A DNA stretch of 37,365 bases from an uncultured Clostridia bacterium (GCA_904420155.1 CAJFUH010000114.1:1-37365); one strand, 5' to 3'. Counted from the first letter of the stretch, positions 23,505 to 33,462 are shown. Numbers and translations: made by a program. The notes: generated by a model not told the origin, from the sequence alone.

Positions 23505-26500
23505 CTATTCGCCGGCTTTCATGGATTCTACCATGCTGATTTTTTTCAGTTTACGGTACATAACCAGGTTGACTAGCAAGGAAAATACAATCGTTAGAAG
23601 CGCGGACAGGAAATAGCTGAGGACGCTGATATTCCGGCCGAACATGACCATATCGATTTCCGCTGTCTTTACCACAAAGGCGTGCAAGGCGATTCCCAAA
23701 ACCAGTCCCACCGCAGCCCCGATCAAGGTTAAAATGGCTGTTTCACGGAAAATATAGGCCGATACCTCTTTATCATAGAACCCTAACACCTTGATGGTGG
23801 CAATTTCTTTCTGCCGCTCGGTAATGTTGATATTCGTGAGATTGTAAAGCACAATGAAAGCCAGCAGGCCGGCGCTGACAATCAGCACGATGACGATATA
23901 ATCCATATTTTTGATCACGTCGGAGAAGGATTCGCTTAAATCATTGGTAAACTGCGCTGCGCTGATATCATCGGAGGTCAACAGGGTGCTGGCGATTTCT
24001 TCCCTGTTCTCTTTGGAAGTATCCGGTACTTTGGCGATTACTTGGGTAAAATCTGGCTCGGCATGGTAAGAGGAACGATAGAGATCAGGGGACATATAGA
24101 CATAAGCATATACATAATTTTCTACAATGCCGCCCACCTTGCATTCCGCTTTTACGCCGTCAGCGTTTTGAATGGTGATGGTGGAGCCATTTTTGATGTG
24201 TAGGCTTTCCGCCATTTTTTCACTCACTAAGACGGAATCCTCAGTGAAAGGAATAGAGGCACCGCTCTTTCTGTCCCGGAACTTAATAAAATCAGGGAGG
24301 CGCTGGGAGGATTCCGGGACGTAAAGGTAGACGGAACTCTGTGTATCCCCGCTTTCGCTGGTGACGTCAGCCATTTCCTGATGGACCGACAGAGAATCGC
24401 TCACGACATCAGGATCATCCAGCACGGATCGAAGGATAGGATCACTGGACAGCTGTTCACTGTCTTTGACCCCTACGATCAAATTGTATTGGAACAAATC
24501 GTTAAATTGTTTATCTATGATATCAGAAATGGAGTCCCGCATGCCAAAACCTGTCAGCAGAAGAGCGGTGCATCCTGCGATGCCGATTACCGTCATGAAG
24601 AACCTCTTCTTATAACGGATCAGGTTACGGGCGGTCACCTTATGCGTAAAGCGCATCCGGGACCAGATGGGGGTGATGTGTTCCAGCAAAATACGCTTAC
24701 CGGCTTTGGGAGCACGGGGCAGCATCAGACGGGCGGGCGTTTCCATTAAAGTACTATAGCAGGCGAAGAAAGTGGCCAGCATGGTGCAGCAGATAGCGGC
24801 TAATGACGATACCAGCGCATAATCCACCTGGAAAGCTGTAATCAAAGGAGGCAGGTTGTACATAATAGCGTACGCCTTCCAAATGACGACAGGGAAAATT
24901 TGGAATCCTACCAGCAATCCAAAGACGCTGCCCGCAATGGTGGCGATGCCTGCATAGACAACATATTTCAAAGCGATAGCGCCTTTGCCGTATCCCAGGG
25001 CTTTGAGCGTTCCTATTTGCGTGCGTTCTTCTTCAATCATACGGGTCATGGTAGTGAGGGCCACCAGTGCCGCCACCAGGAAGAAAAAGACAGGGAACAC
25101 CTTGGCAATGGCCTCTACCTTTTGTGCATTGGAATCAAAACTGGCATAACTCACATTGGTATTGCGGTCCAGCACATACCATTCCGGAATGGTTAATTCA
25201 TCAATCTGTTGTTGAGCATCTCGGAGCTGTTCCTCCGCATCCCCCAGTTGGGTATCTGCTTCTTGTTTTCCGTCCTGATACTCTTTTTCCCCATCGGCAA
25301 GCTTTTGTTTGGCGGAATCCAGCTCCTCTTGCCCCTCTTCCAATTGCGTACGATTAGCGGATAATTGTTCTTTTGCCTCTTCCAACTGCTGTTTTCCCGC
25401 CTCATATTGGGCTTTGGAAGCGGCTAAAGTTTCTTTTCCCGCCTCCAGTTGCGCCTTGCCGTCGTCTAACTGGGCGCGAGTGGCATCCAACTGGGCGCGG
25501 GCGGCGGTGATTTGAGCCTCCCCTTCTTGCAGCTGCGTGCGGGAATTTTCCAGTTGCTGTTTTCCTGCTTCCAGTTGCCGCCTTCCCGCATCCAGTTCCT
25601 GACGTTTTGTTTCCAGCTCCTGTTCCGCTTGCAGGAAAAGGGCCTCCTTTTCCTGGTAAAGCGCAAGGTTTTCCTGGTAAAGCGCTTCTTTCTGCTTTAC
25701 TTGCTCTTCCAAAGCCCGGGCTTGCTCAGTCAACCCAGATTGGTAAAGCTGTTCGATCAGCTTTTTGGCTTCTTCTATTTGTTGCGACGCGCTGTCCAAC
25801 TGCTGCTTAAACGCCTCCAGTTGGCCCCGGTTGTCCTCTAACTCCTGTTTCCCCTGCTGCCACTGGTTTTCCCCTTGGAGCAGGAGGGACTCTTGAGCCG
25901 CCAACGCGGATTCTCCCTCTTCCAATTGCTGGCGGGCAACAGAAAGTTCCGATTCTTTCTGCTGTAGGGCGGTATTCCCCTCTTGCCATTGGGCTTCTCC
26001 CAGAGCCAGTTCTTTTTCATTCTCCTGGATCGTCCGTTCCGCGGCTTCGATTTGCTGTTGTGCAGGAAGCAATTCTTGCTCTTTTTCCTGGACAGTCTGT
26101 TCCCCTGCTGTCAGTTGCTCAAAACCATCCTGCAATTCCTGCTCCGACTGTTCGATCTGGGCGCGCCCATCCTCCAATTCCTGTTGGGCGTCTTGCAGCT
26201 TCTGTTGGGTTTCCTCTTTGTTTTTATCGTATTCCTGCTGAGCGTCGTCCAGTTCGGCCTGGGCTTCGGATTTCACTTCGTCGTACCGGGCCACTGTCCG
26301 CACGCTGCCGAGATCTTCCAATTTTTCTTTCCAGGCATCGATACAATCTGTGTATGATTGGGAAAATGTATTCTCATCCTTGGCTTGTGCTACAGTTAGG
26401 AAAATATCGCTATATGCCTCCATACAAAAGCTTTTTTCATCTATATAGAGGATCAGGTCGATGGTACCGTCCCCTACCGTGGTCTGATCCCGTTCAATGG

Positions 26501-27077
26501 AGAAATAATAGGCGCTTTTTACATAACCTACCACAGTGAATTCGGTATCCGCTAAGGTATCGCTGAGATCATCCTTGTTCTCCGGGGAAATTCGTATGGT
26601 GCTGCCCAATTCCACAGGGCGGCTTCCTACCACGTCTTCCTCCAGCACGCACTCACCCGGTTTTTCGGGAAGGCGTCCTTCTGTGACGGTAACACGGTTT
26701 AAATAATCCGGATTATCGTCATTCAGATCCCCCACCGGAAGGCCGTGAATACGGGCTACGGAACTATCTTCTTCCTCAGTATTCACAAGGGCGTCGGTGG
26801 AATAGGCAGGCATGACGCCGGAGACCCCGTCCATATTGCGGATCTCCTTCACATCGTCGTCAGTCAGCCCCAAAGTGGACACCACACGGATATCCATCAT
26901 ATAGGTATCGTCATAATAGCGGTCAGCAGAAAGGCGCATATCTGGCGTAGTGGCCATTAATCCGGCAAAAAAACCTACTCCTAACGCCACAATGAAAAAG
27001 ATAGCTAAAAAGCGGCTGAAACTTTGTTTGATCTCCCGAAAGATAATTTTTCGATATGATTTTTTCAAGATTACCAC
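23505..27077 (-). CDS. ABC transporter permease, FtsX/MacB-type, with a long extracytoplasmic coiled coil
   Basis: A 1190-aa permease: one N-terminal membrane helix (about 23-42), an outer MacB-like domain, a coiled coil of about 360 residues (266-628), a first FtsX bundle of three helices, a fourth helix preceding a second outer domain, and a C-terminal FtsX bundle of three helices. The coil is built of repeated units such as QLEAGKQQLEN, QLDDGKAQLEAGK and QLEEGQEELDSAK, low in hydrophobics and rich in Gln, Glu, Ala and Lys. It starts at GTG 27077, overlapping the stop of the ATPase gene. Such permeases in Firmicutes are thought to act in envelope signalling, peptide or lipid handling; the substrate is unknown. 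The only charged-hydrophobic break in the coil is around 437-460. Confidence 0.85.
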   Translation of the reverse strand: MVILKKSYRKIIFREIKQSFSRFLAIFFIVALGVGFFAGLMATTPDMRLSADRYYDDTYMMDIRVVSTLGLTDDDVKEIRNMDGVSGVMPAYSTDALVNTEEEDSSVARIHGLPVGDLNDDNPDYLNRVTVTEGRLPEKPGECVLEEDVVGSRPVELGSTIRISPENKDDLSDTLADTEFTVVGYVKSAYYFSIERDQTTVGDGTIDLILYIDEKSFCMEAYSDIFLTVAQAKDENTFSQSYTDCIDAWKEKLEDLGSVRTVARYDEVKSEAQAELDDAQQEYDKNKEETQQKLQDAQQELEDGRAQIEQSEQELQDGFEQLTAGEQTVQEKEQELLPAQQQIEAAERTIQENEKELALGEAQWQEGNTALQQKESELSVARQQLEEGESALAAQESLLLQGENQWQQGKQELEDNRGQLEAFKQQLDSASQQIEEAKKLIEQLYQSGLTEQARALEEQVKQKEALYQENLALYQEKEALFLQAEQELETKRQELDAGRRQLEAGKQQLENSRTQLQEGEAQITAARAQLDATRAQLDDGKAQLEAGKETLAASKAQYEAGKQQLEEAKEQLSANRTQLEEGQEELDSAKQKLADGEKEYQDGKQEADTQLGDAEEQLRDAQQQIDELTIPEWYVLDRNTNVSYASFDSNAQKVEAIAKVFPVFFFLVAALVALTTMTRMIEEERTQIGTLKALGYGKGAIALKYVVYAGIATIAGSVFGLLVGFQIFPVVIWKAYAIMYNLPPLITAFQVDYALVSSLAAICCTMLATFFACYSTLMETPARLMLPRAPKAGKRILLEHITPIWSRMRFTHKVTARNLIRYKKRFFMTVIGIAGCTALLLTGFGMRDSISDIIDKQFNDLFQYNLIVGVKDSEQLSSDPILRSVLDDPDVVSDSLSVHQEMADVTSESGDTQSSVYLYVPESSQRLPDFIKFRDRKSGASIPFTEDSVLVSEKMAESLHIKNGSTITIQNADGVKAECKVGGIVENYVYAYVYMSPDLYRSSYHAEPDFTQVIAKVPDTSKENREEIASTLLTSDDISAAQFTNDLSESFSDVIKNMDYIVIVLIVSAGLLAFIVLYNLTNINITERQKEIATIKVLGFYDKEVSAYIFRETAILTLIGAAVGLVLGIALHAFVVKTAEIDMVMFGRNISVLSYFLSALLTIVFSLLVNLVMYRKLKKISMVESMKAGE

Positions 27078-27775
27078 TCAATCCTTTCCACAGGGGTCGG
27101 ATGTTCGTTGAGCTCTATTCCGTCCACACGGCCGTTTTTGATATGAATGACCCGATCCGCCATGGCTGTGATGGCTTGGTTATGGGTAATCACAATAACG
27201 GTACGCCCGGTTTGATGGCAGGTATCCTGAAGTAGTTTCAGGATATTCTTACCGGTGTTGTAGTCCAAAGCTCCGGTGGGCTCGTCACAAAGGAGGATTT
27301 TGGGATTTTTGGCCAAGGCGCGGGCGATGGCCACGCGCTGTTGTTCCCCGCCGGACAGCTGCGCGGGAAAATTTTTCATGCGGTCTTCCAGCCCTACTTG
27401 ACAGAGAGTTTCTTTTGCGGACAGAGGTTCCTTACAGATTTCCGAGGCCAGTTCCACATTTTCCAGGGCCGTCAGGTTCTGCACCAGATTATAAAATTGA
27501 AAGACAAAACCTACGTCATACCGCCGGTATTCAGTGAGCTGACGCTGGGTATATGCGCTGACTTCCTTTCCATCCAGCCAGATCTTCCCTTCATCGCAAG
27601 TATCCATACCGCCTAACATATTCAGGACAGTGGTTTTTCCGGCTCCACTTGGACCCACAATCACAGTAAATTCCCCTTTTTGAATGGAAAAACTGACATG
27701 ATCGGCGGCAACAATTTTTTGTTCCCCCATCGTATAATATTTGCATACAGAATCAAATACTACAAAATCTTGCAC
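27071..27775 (-). CDS. ABC transporter ATP-binding protein (LolD/MacB type)
   Basis: A 234-aa ATPase with Walker A GPSGAGKT, the Q-loop in [16 protein letters not shown], signature LSGGEQQR, Walker [13 protein letters not shown] and switch His in VIVITHN. This subtype energises FtsX/MacB-type permeases mechanically rather than through classic transport. It starts at GTG 27775 with GGGAG upstream. Its stop overlaps the start of the big permease by 7 bp. The divergent MarR-type gene starts 157 bp away, so the pair is probably under MarR control. Confidence 0.93.
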   Translation of the reverse strand: MQDFVVFDSVCKYYTMGEQKIVAADHVSFSIQKGEFTVIVGPSGAGKTTVLNMLGGMDTCDEGKIWLDGKEVSAYTQRQLTEYRRYDVGFVFQFYNLVQNLTALENVELASEICKEPLSAKETLCQVGLEDRMKNFPAQLSGGEQQRVAIARALAKNPKILLCDEPTGALDYNTGKNILKLLQDTCHQTGRTVIVITHNQAITAMADRVIHIKNGRVDGIELNEHPTPVERIEW

Positions 27776-27799
27776 GAGATCTCCCGCCTTTTCTTAAAC

Positions 27800-27844
27800 T
27801 TGACAAAATAATTGCTACCTATTACACTTATTAATATATTAATA
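27800..27844. promoter_or_regulatory. Possible MarR operator region between divergent marR-type gene and the ABC operon
   Basis: A 16-bp perfect palindrome TATTAATATATTAATA (27829-27844) lies directly after a TTGACA (27800-27805), 17-bp spacer, TACACT (27823-27828) promoter on the + strand. Nearby, AATTCATATAAT and AATTCATATTAT form a 12-bp near-direct repeat. The palindrome is a good candidate for the regulator's own operator. Confidence 0.5.
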
Positions 27845-27931
27845 CCAATTCATATAATCCTAATTCATATTATATATGCGGGTTAGGGAAAGTCAATCAT
27901 TTTCATAGAATGTTAACGAAAGGATCATACA

Positions 27932-28396
27932 ATGGGAAAAAATCAAGGAGAACGGTGGTTCGTAGAATATGCCGCCCTATTTATCAAAGGGTATAACCTA
28001 TGCTGCCGCTGGGCCAGCACCAAGCATACCACTTATCCTAATATTCTACTGCTGATGGAATTATATGTGCGCGGGGGATGTGAAGCGGCGGAATTGGCGG
28101 ACCATCTGTATTTGCCCCGCCAGACTATGACTTACATGTTGGATTCTTTAGAGAAGGAAGGGAATATTTACCGAGAGAGCCATCCCACGGACCGGAGGAG
28201 GAAAATTATTCGCCTGACGGAAAGGGGAAAAGGCTTTACCAAGGGGATTATGGAGGAGCTGGGGACAGAATTCCTAGGGTTTACCCAAAATCTCCCCCAT
28301 GATAAAGAGATCCTTCTTTCAGCGGTGAAAGATTTTGTAAAAGAATTGGAAGAAAAGCTTGCTCTCCAGTCCGGAGGGGAAAAGGAAAGAGCGTGA
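27932..28396 (+). CDS. MarR family transcriptional regulator
   Basis: A 154-aa winged helix-turn-helix protein: N-terminal dimerisation helix, then AAELADHLYLPRQTMTYMLDSLEKEGNIYRE as recognition region, wing with SHPTDRRRKIIRLTERGK, and C-terminal helices for dimerisation. The DxR signature (TDRRRK) is present. It is divergent from the ABC pair. AAAGGA lies 8 bp before the ATG. The CmpB-like gene follows after 21 bp and is probably co-transcribed. The ligand is unknown. Confidence 0.92.
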   Translation: MGKNQGERWFVEYAALFIKGYNLCCRWASTKHTTYPNILLLMELYVRGGCEAAELADHLYLPRQTMTYMLDSLEKEGNIYRESHPTDRRRKIIRLTERGKGFTKGIMEELGTEFLGFTQNLPHDKEILLSAVKDFVKELEEKLALQSGGEKERA

Positions 28397-28417
28397 CAAA
28401 AGGGGAAAGAAAATTTG

Positions 28418-29341
28418 ATGGAAAATTTTTGCACGTGGTTTTTGGGATTTGCTGGATATAGTTTTCTGGGGTGGCTTTGCGAATCCATTTATTGCTCGGT
28501 TCCGGCGAAACGGTTTATCAATCGAGGGTTTTTAAACGGACCTTTTTGCCCGGTTTATGGAATAGGGGCGCTGTTGGTTATTGGACTGCTGCACCCTATT
28601 GGAAAAAATATCATCCTTATCTTTTTGTGCGGGGCTTTAATCACCACGCTGCTGGAATATATCACCGGTTTCCTGCTTGAGAAGCTGTTTCACACGAAAT
28701 GGTGGGACTATTCTAAGAAAAAAATTCAACTTCACGGGAGAATCTGTCTGCAAAACTCCCTATTGTTTGGTCTGTTGTGCGTAGTCTTGATGGTAGTGAT
28801 ACACCCCCTGGGACAGGATTTGCTGTCCCAGATCCCAGATAGCGTGCAGTGTGTGATAGCAGGTATCCTTATGATTTATTTTGTAGCCGACACTGTGATA
28901 TCGATCCATACCATCCTGCAATTCAATGGAAAGCTCCGTCAACTCCACAGTTTATTGGATGAAATTGAAGAGAAAAGGCAAACCGTACGGGAGCGTCTGC
29001 AATATAAGGTAGGGCAGAAGCTCGATACCGATACGAGAGAAAGAATCGAGAAGTTAATCCAAAAAAAGAAAGAGCTGGAAAAAAATACAAAGTTACTACA
29101 GCGCCGCTTGATTTCCGCATTCCCAACCATGCGTCCGTTACGGCACACAGAACAGTTTTTGCGTATTAAAAGGGAAATAGAAAGACGGCGGGAATATAGA
29201 AGAAAAAATAAGGGCCTTTTCCTTAATCCGATCCATACGATCCGGTTACAGGATAGGTCCTTTTTGATAAAAATAATCCGTTTCAAATCACAAACGATTT
29301 CAAAAGTTATATCCTCTTCTGTCCTCTTCTTTCCAGTATAG
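28418..29341 (+). CDS. CmpB-like integral membrane protein (putative ABC transporter permease family, PF06541)
   Basis: A 307-aa membrane protein. The N-terminal part has five or so helices and the typical FLGWLCESIYCSV motif, followed by GFLNGPFCPVYGIGALLV and LLEYITGFLLEKLFHTKWWDYS, which define the CmpB (PF06541) family. The C-terminal third is a charged cytoplasmic coiled coil (about 165-235) and a basic tail. I start at ATG 28418; a TTG is one codon earlier. Despite the family name, there is no evidence of ABC transport activity in this gene. It shares a probable transcript with the marR-type gene. Confidence 0.8.
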   Translation: MENFCTWFLGFAGYSFLGWLCESIYCSVPAKRFINRGFLNGPFCPVYGIGALLVIGLLHPIGKNIILIFLCGALITTLLEYITGFLLEKLFHTKWWDYSKKKIQLHGRICLQNSLLFGLLCVVLMVVIHPLGQDLLSQIPDSVQCVIAGILMIYFVADTVISIHTILQFNGKLRQLHSLLDEIEEKRQTVRERLQYKVGQKLDTDTRERIEKLIQKKKELEKNTKLLQRRLISAFPTMRPLRHTEQFLRIKREIERRREYRRKNKGLFLNPIHTIRLQDRSFLIKIIRFKSQTISKVISSSVLFFPV

Positions 29342-29457
29342 TCTACCTTATATATCTGTTTATCACAACTCATTTTGAGTATTTTTAACACGAATAGAGT
29401 ATATTTTTCCGTTTTTTGAATTCTCTTTATACAATAAATAATTAGGAGTTGATTAAT

Positions 29458-29826
29458 TTGGAATTTCATCAGATATTACGCAGTTTGATTGAGGAACATA
29501 ATATCACACAGAAACAGCTTGCGGCAGACTTAAACATTGCTGCTTCTACAGTAGGCAGTTATGTGCAAGGAGTCCGGGAACCAGATTTTTCCATCCTAAT
29601 GCGTCTTGCGGAATATTTTCATGTCTCTACCGATTATTTGTTGGGTTATCGCCTAAAAAGCAACATCACACCCCAGGAAGAAAATCTGCTTCAAATTTTC
29701 CGTGCTTTAAGCAGGGAACAGCAAGAGCTCTATCTGGAACAGGGAAAAGCTTTTTTGAAAGTTAACCGGAAAGAGAAATATTTTCCATCTACTTTTCTCA
29801 GAAAAAATAATATAGGGTATCGATAA
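29458..29826 (+). CDS. XRE-family helix-turn-helix transcriptional regulator
   Basis: A 122-aa protein with an N-terminal Cro/C1-type helix-turn-helix (residues 3-60): LIEEHNITQKQLAADLNIAAS for the first helices, TVGSYVQGVREPDFSIL for the recognition helix and beyond, then the MRLAEYFHVSTDYLLGY ending. The C-terminal region is short, helical and lacks a recognised ligand domain. TTG 29458 is preferred because TTAGGAG lies 9 bp upstream; a TTG at 29449 sits on the Shine-Dalgarno itself. Target genes are unknown. Confidence 0.85.
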   Translation: MEFHQILRSLIEEHNITQKQLAADLNIAASTVGSYVQGVREPDFSILMRLAEYFHVSTDYLLGYRLKSNITPQEENLLQIFRALSREQQELYLEQGKAFLKVNRKEKYFPSTFLRKNNIGYR

Positions 29827-29879
29827 GGATTGGCTTGGTTCTCTTCTATCTATTTCCCCTTTTTTCATCTAGTTGCAAC

Positions 29880-29911
29880 AAAAGGAGGGATCCCGCAGGA
29901 TCCCTCCTTTT
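29880..29911. terminator. Bidirectional terminator between XRE gene and clpC
   Basis: A perfect 14-bp stem AAAAGGAGGGATCC / GGATCCCTCCTTTT with loop CGCA, flanked by A and T residues, between two convergent genes. Confidence 0.9.
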
Positions 29912-29921
29912 GTTCTTTTCT

Positions 29922-32384
29922 TTATTCCTGTGTGAAAACGAACTCGCCGTTTTTATAATCGCATAGAAGGGGTTTGCCCTGTTCCATTTTGCCTTCCAGC
30001 ATTTTCTCCGACAATTTATCTTCAATCTTGGACTGGATGGCGCGTCGCAGCGGTCTTGCGCCGTACACCGGGTCAAATCCCGCTTCCGCAATGGCTTTGA
30101 TGGCCTCCTCCGTAAAGGAAAGCGTCAGGTTCAGCCCATCCACCCTCTTTTGCAGCGTTTTGAGCATCCTTCTGGCAATTTCCTGAATGTCGTTGCTGTT
30201 GAGCTTATTGAACACAATGATGTCGTCTACACGGTTCAAGAATTCCGGGCGGAAGGTCTTTTTCAGTTCCTCCATGACGGTATCACGGATCTTCTGGAAA
30301 TCAGATTCTTCTGTCTCGTTGCTGGCAAACCCTAAACTTCCCTGCTTTTCCGTAATGAGGCGGGCGCCCACGTTAGAGGTCATGATGACGACCGTATTGC
30401 GGAAATCCACTTTGCGTCCCTGGGAATCGGTCAAACGTCCGTCGTCCAGGATCTGAAGCAGCATATTGAAGACGTCCAGATGGGCTTTTTCAATTTCGTC
30501 GAACAAGATGACGGAATAGGGCCTGCGGCGGACTTTCTCCGTCAGTTGGCCGCCCTCTTCATATCCTACGTATCCCGGAGGGGAACCTACCAGTTTCGAG
30601 ACGGTGTGTTTCTCCATATATTCGGACATATCCAGACGGATCATGGCATTTTCATCGCCAAACATAGCTTCCGCCAATGCCTTGCACAGCTCAGTCTTTC
30701 CTACGCCTGTCGGCCCCAGGAAGATAAACGAACCAACCGGGCGCTTGGGGTCTTTTAACCCTACACGGCCGCGGCGGATAGCCCTAGCTACGCTGCTGAC
30801 TGCTTCATCCTGCCCCACAATCCTCTTATGCAGGATATCCTCCATTTTCAGCAGGCGTTCGCTTTCCTCTTCCGTCAATTGGACCACCGGCACGCCTGTC
30901 CAGCTGGAAACCACATGGGCGATGTCATCCGGCGTAACTTCCCCGCTGACCTTGGCGTTCTTTTCCTCCCACAGCTGTTTCTGTTCTTCCAGGTGCTGTT
31001 TGACTTCTTTTTCCTCATCACGCACTTTAGCGGCGTGTTCAAAATCTTGTTCGTTGACTGCGGCGGCTTTCTCCTGCTCCAATTCTTTCAGCTGCTTCTC
31101 CAGCTCCTGCAAATCTTCCGGAGCGGTATAAGCCAACAAACGCACACGGGAAGCCGCTTCATCGATCAAGTCAATGGCTTTATCCGGCAAATAACGGTCG
31201 GCAATATACCGGGACGAAAGTTTCACGGCCGCCTCGATGGCCTCGTCGGTAATCTTTACTTTATGATGCGCTTCATAGCGGTCGCGCAACCCGCGAAGGA
31301 TTTCAACAGCCTCTTCCTCGCTGGGCTCTCCCACCATAACCGGCTGGAACCGGCGTTCCAAAGCCGCATCTTTCTCGATATACTTGCGGTACTCGTTGAT
31401 GGTTGTGGCGCCGATCACTTGGAAATCGCCTCTCGCCAAAGAGGGTTTCAGAATATTGGCGGCATCCGCGGAACCTTCTGCGGAACCCGCGCCCACAATG
31501 GTATGCAGCTCATCGATAAACAGGATGACGTTTCCGGCTTTTTTGACCTCGTCTATGGCGTTCTTAATGCGGTCTTCAAAGTCGCCGCGGTATTTGGTCC
31601 CCGCGATCATGCCGGTCAGATCCAAGGATACTACGCGTTTCCCCTTTAACAGTTCCGGCACATTTCCAGAAGCGATCTTCAGGGCCAATCCTTCCACTAC
31701 AGCCGTTTTACCTACGCCGGGTTCCCCGATCAGGCAGGGGTTGTTTTTGGTCCTGCGGGACAGTATCTGAATGACGCGCTCAATCTCATTTTGACGGCCA
31801 ATGACAGGGTCGATTCCGCCCTGCGCGGCAACCGCCGTCAAATCACGCCCAAACTGATCCAAGGTTTTGGTATTGCTCTTGCCCTTGCTTCCTGCCTTTC
31901 CGGCTCCCGGCATCCCATAGCCGCCTTTTTCCTCATCGCTGTCTCCGCTGCCCAGCGCATCGTTGATCTTCTTGACAATATCTTCTGCTTTTGCGCCCAG
32001 CTCATTTAAAAAGCGCATGGCATAACTGTCGGATTCTTCCAGTAAGGCCATCAGCAAATGCTCGGTTCCCACATAATTGTGGCCCATTCTTGCCGCTTCC
32101 ATCACAGCTATCTGTAAAATTCGCTTGGTACGCGGCGTAAAATCATCCATTGTGATGATGCTGCGCACGCCGGTGCCAATCTTCTGGCGCATCATCTGCT
32201 CCAGCTCGTCGGCGGTCACGCCCAGATCATTGAGCACGGTAGCCGCTACGCCGCTTTGTTCCTCCAGCAAGCCCAACAGGATATGTTCGGTCCCTACATA
32301 GGTGTGCCCCATTTCCTCTGCGCTCTCAATAGCTAGATTCAAAGCTTTGTTTGCTTTTTCCGTAAATCCATTAAAACGATACAT
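29922..32384 (-). CDS. clpC: ATP-dependent Clp protease ATP-binding subunit ClpC
   Basis: An 820-aa Hsp100 unfoldase that feeds proteins to ClpP; in Firmicutes, McsB-phosphorylated proteins are typical substrates. It has two N-domain repeats (1-145, GHTYVGTEHILLGLLEE and GHNYVGTEHLLMALLEE), a glycine-rich linker, a first ATPase with GEPGVGKT (220-227), a UVR-type middle domain (EQDFEHAAKVRDEEKEV) and a second ATPase with GPTGVGKTE. The C-terminal domain contains GARPLRRAIQ. It starts at ATG 32384 after AAAAGGAGG. It is the last gene of the ctsR operon. Confidence 0.97.
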   Translation of the reverse strand: MYRFNGFTEKANKALNLAIESAEEMGHTYVGTEHILLGLLEEQSGVAATVLNDLGVTADELEQMMRQKIGTGVRSIITMDDFTPRTKRILQIAVMEAARMGHNYVGTEHLLMALLEESDSYAMRFLNELGAKAEDIVKKINDALGSGDSDEEKGGYGMPGAGKAGSKGKSNTKTLDQFGRDLTAVAAQGGIDPVIGRQNEIERVIQILSRRTKNNPCLIGEPGVGKTAVVEGLALKIASGNVPELLKGKRVVSLDLTGMIAGTKYRGDFEDRIKNAIDEVKKAGNVILFIDELHTIVGAGSAEGSADAANILKPSLARGDFQVIGATTINEYRKYIEKDAALERRFQPVMVGEPSEEEAVEILRGLRDRYEAHHKVKITDEAIEAAVKLSSRYIADRYLPDKAIDLIDEAASRVRLLAYTAPEDLQELEKQLKELEQEKAAAVNEQDFEHAAKVRDEEKEVKQHLEEQKQLWEEKNAKVSGEVTPDDIAHVVSSWTGVPVVQLTEEESERLLKMEDILHKRIVGQDEAVSSVARAIRRGRVGLKDPKRPVGSFIFLGPTGVGKTELCKALAEAMFGDENAMIRLDMSEYMEKHTVSKLVGSPPGYVGYEEGGQLTEKVRRRPYSVILFDEIEKAHLDVFNMLLQILDDGRLTDSQGRKVDFRNTVVIMTSNVGARLITEKQGSLGFASNETEESDFQKIRDTVMEELKKTFRPEFLNRVDDIIVFNKLNSNDIQEIARRMLKTLQKRVDGLNLTLSFTEEAIKAIAEAGFDPVYGARPLRRAIQSKIEDKLSEKMLEGKMEQGKPLLCDYKNGEFVFTQE

Positions 32385-32439
32385 AGGTCAATCCTCCTTT
32401 TAATTCGGATCGTTGCTTTTTCCTTCTTTTACAAAAATC

Positions 32440-33462
32440 TTAATGCGTCAACTGGCTGTGTACCAGATCTGCCCTCCGCTGATCCCGCTGGGACGGGGAC
32501 AGGTTTTTTCCTGCGTGTTTCATCAGGGTAGCAGGCTGCGCCTCGATCATCAAGGTGTTGATTTGATCATAAGAAATATGGTCAATTAATCCCATCGATA
32601 TACCAAGACGTACGTTGGAAATCAATTTCATAAACTCATCGTTGTTCAGTAACTTTGCATACAGCAAAATCCCTAAAGAACGACCGATGGCGTCTTGCGT
32701 CTCTACATGTTTCACCAAAGTTTCCCGGGCGGCACGTTCCTGCGCCACCAGCTGGAGCGCAATATCTTTTAGATTGCTGATAGCCGCCTGTTCCGATAGT
32801 CCCAAGGTTACCTGATTAGACAGCTGATACAGCGCCCCTTTCGGCTGGGTGCCTTCCCCATAGATACCGCGAATGGTCATCCCCAGTTTGGAAAGATTTC
32901 CCGCAATGCGGTTCATAGCCCCGCTGTCTTGCAACGCCGGCAGATGCAGCATCAAAGACGCCCGCATCCCTGTTCCCAAGTTCGTAGGGCATTGGGTCAG
33001 ATATCCCAGCCGATCATCAAAGGCAAACTTTAAACGTTCGTCCAATAGGGTATCCAAGTGATCCGCCATCTGATAGGCCTCATCCAACGCTAACCCCTGC
33101 TGCATCACCTGGATACGCAAATGGTCTTCTTCATTGATCATAATGCTCACTGATTCGTCTTTCATCAGGAGCAGCCCCCGGCCTTCCCGATCAGAAGCAA
33201 ACTCCGGGCTGACCAGATGCCGTTCCACCAGGGAAACCGCGTCGGTTTGGGTCAAAGACCCCATATCAATATAATCAAATTCCCCCGCAATAGCGGAATT
33301 CCCATTTAATACCGCATCTTTGACCGCAGCATCCACTTTTAACATACCGTCCTTCTGTAATTTACAGGGGAACGGGCAGTTTCTCAGATTTCTGGCAAGC
33401 CGAATACGGGTACTGACAATGATATCTCCCTGGTCTCCTGCTTTTTCATACCATTTTTTCAT
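32440..33462 (-). CDS. mcsB: Protein arginine kinase
   Basis: A 340-aa kinase of the phosphagen kinase fold that phosphorylates arginines in proteins, marking them for ClpC-ClpP and inactivating CtsR under stress. Visible motifs are IIVSTRIRLARNLRNCPFP, NEEDHLRIQVM, YLTQCPTNLGTGMRASLMLHLPA (with the catalytic-loop Cys) and AQERAARETL. The start overlaps mcsA by 17 bp, with GGAAGGGAAAC before the ATG. The C-terminal part has the pArg-binding type segment around SPSQRDQRRADLV. Confidence 0.96.
   Translation of the reverse strand: MKKWYEKAGDQGDIIVSTRIRLARNLRNCPFPCKLQKDGMLKVDAAVKDAVLNGNSAIAGEFDYIDMGSLTQTDAVSLVERHLVSPEFASDREGRGLLLMKDESVSIMINEEDHLRIQVMQQGLALDEAYQMADHLDTLLDERLKFAFDDRLGYLTQCPTNLGTGMRASLMLHLPALQDSGAMNRIAGNLSKLGMTIRGIYGEGTQPKGALYQLSNQVTLGLSEQAAISNLKDIALQLVAQERAARETLVKHVETQDAIGRSLGILLYAKLLNNDEFMKLISNVRLGISMGLIDHISYDQINTLMIEAQPATLMKHAGKNLSPSQRDQRRADLVHSQLTH

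Noticed and set aside
25193-26357. Several overlapping frames on both strands inside the ABC permease coil region
   Set aside because: They are low-complexity shadows of the Gln/Glu repeats in the coil-coding DNA.
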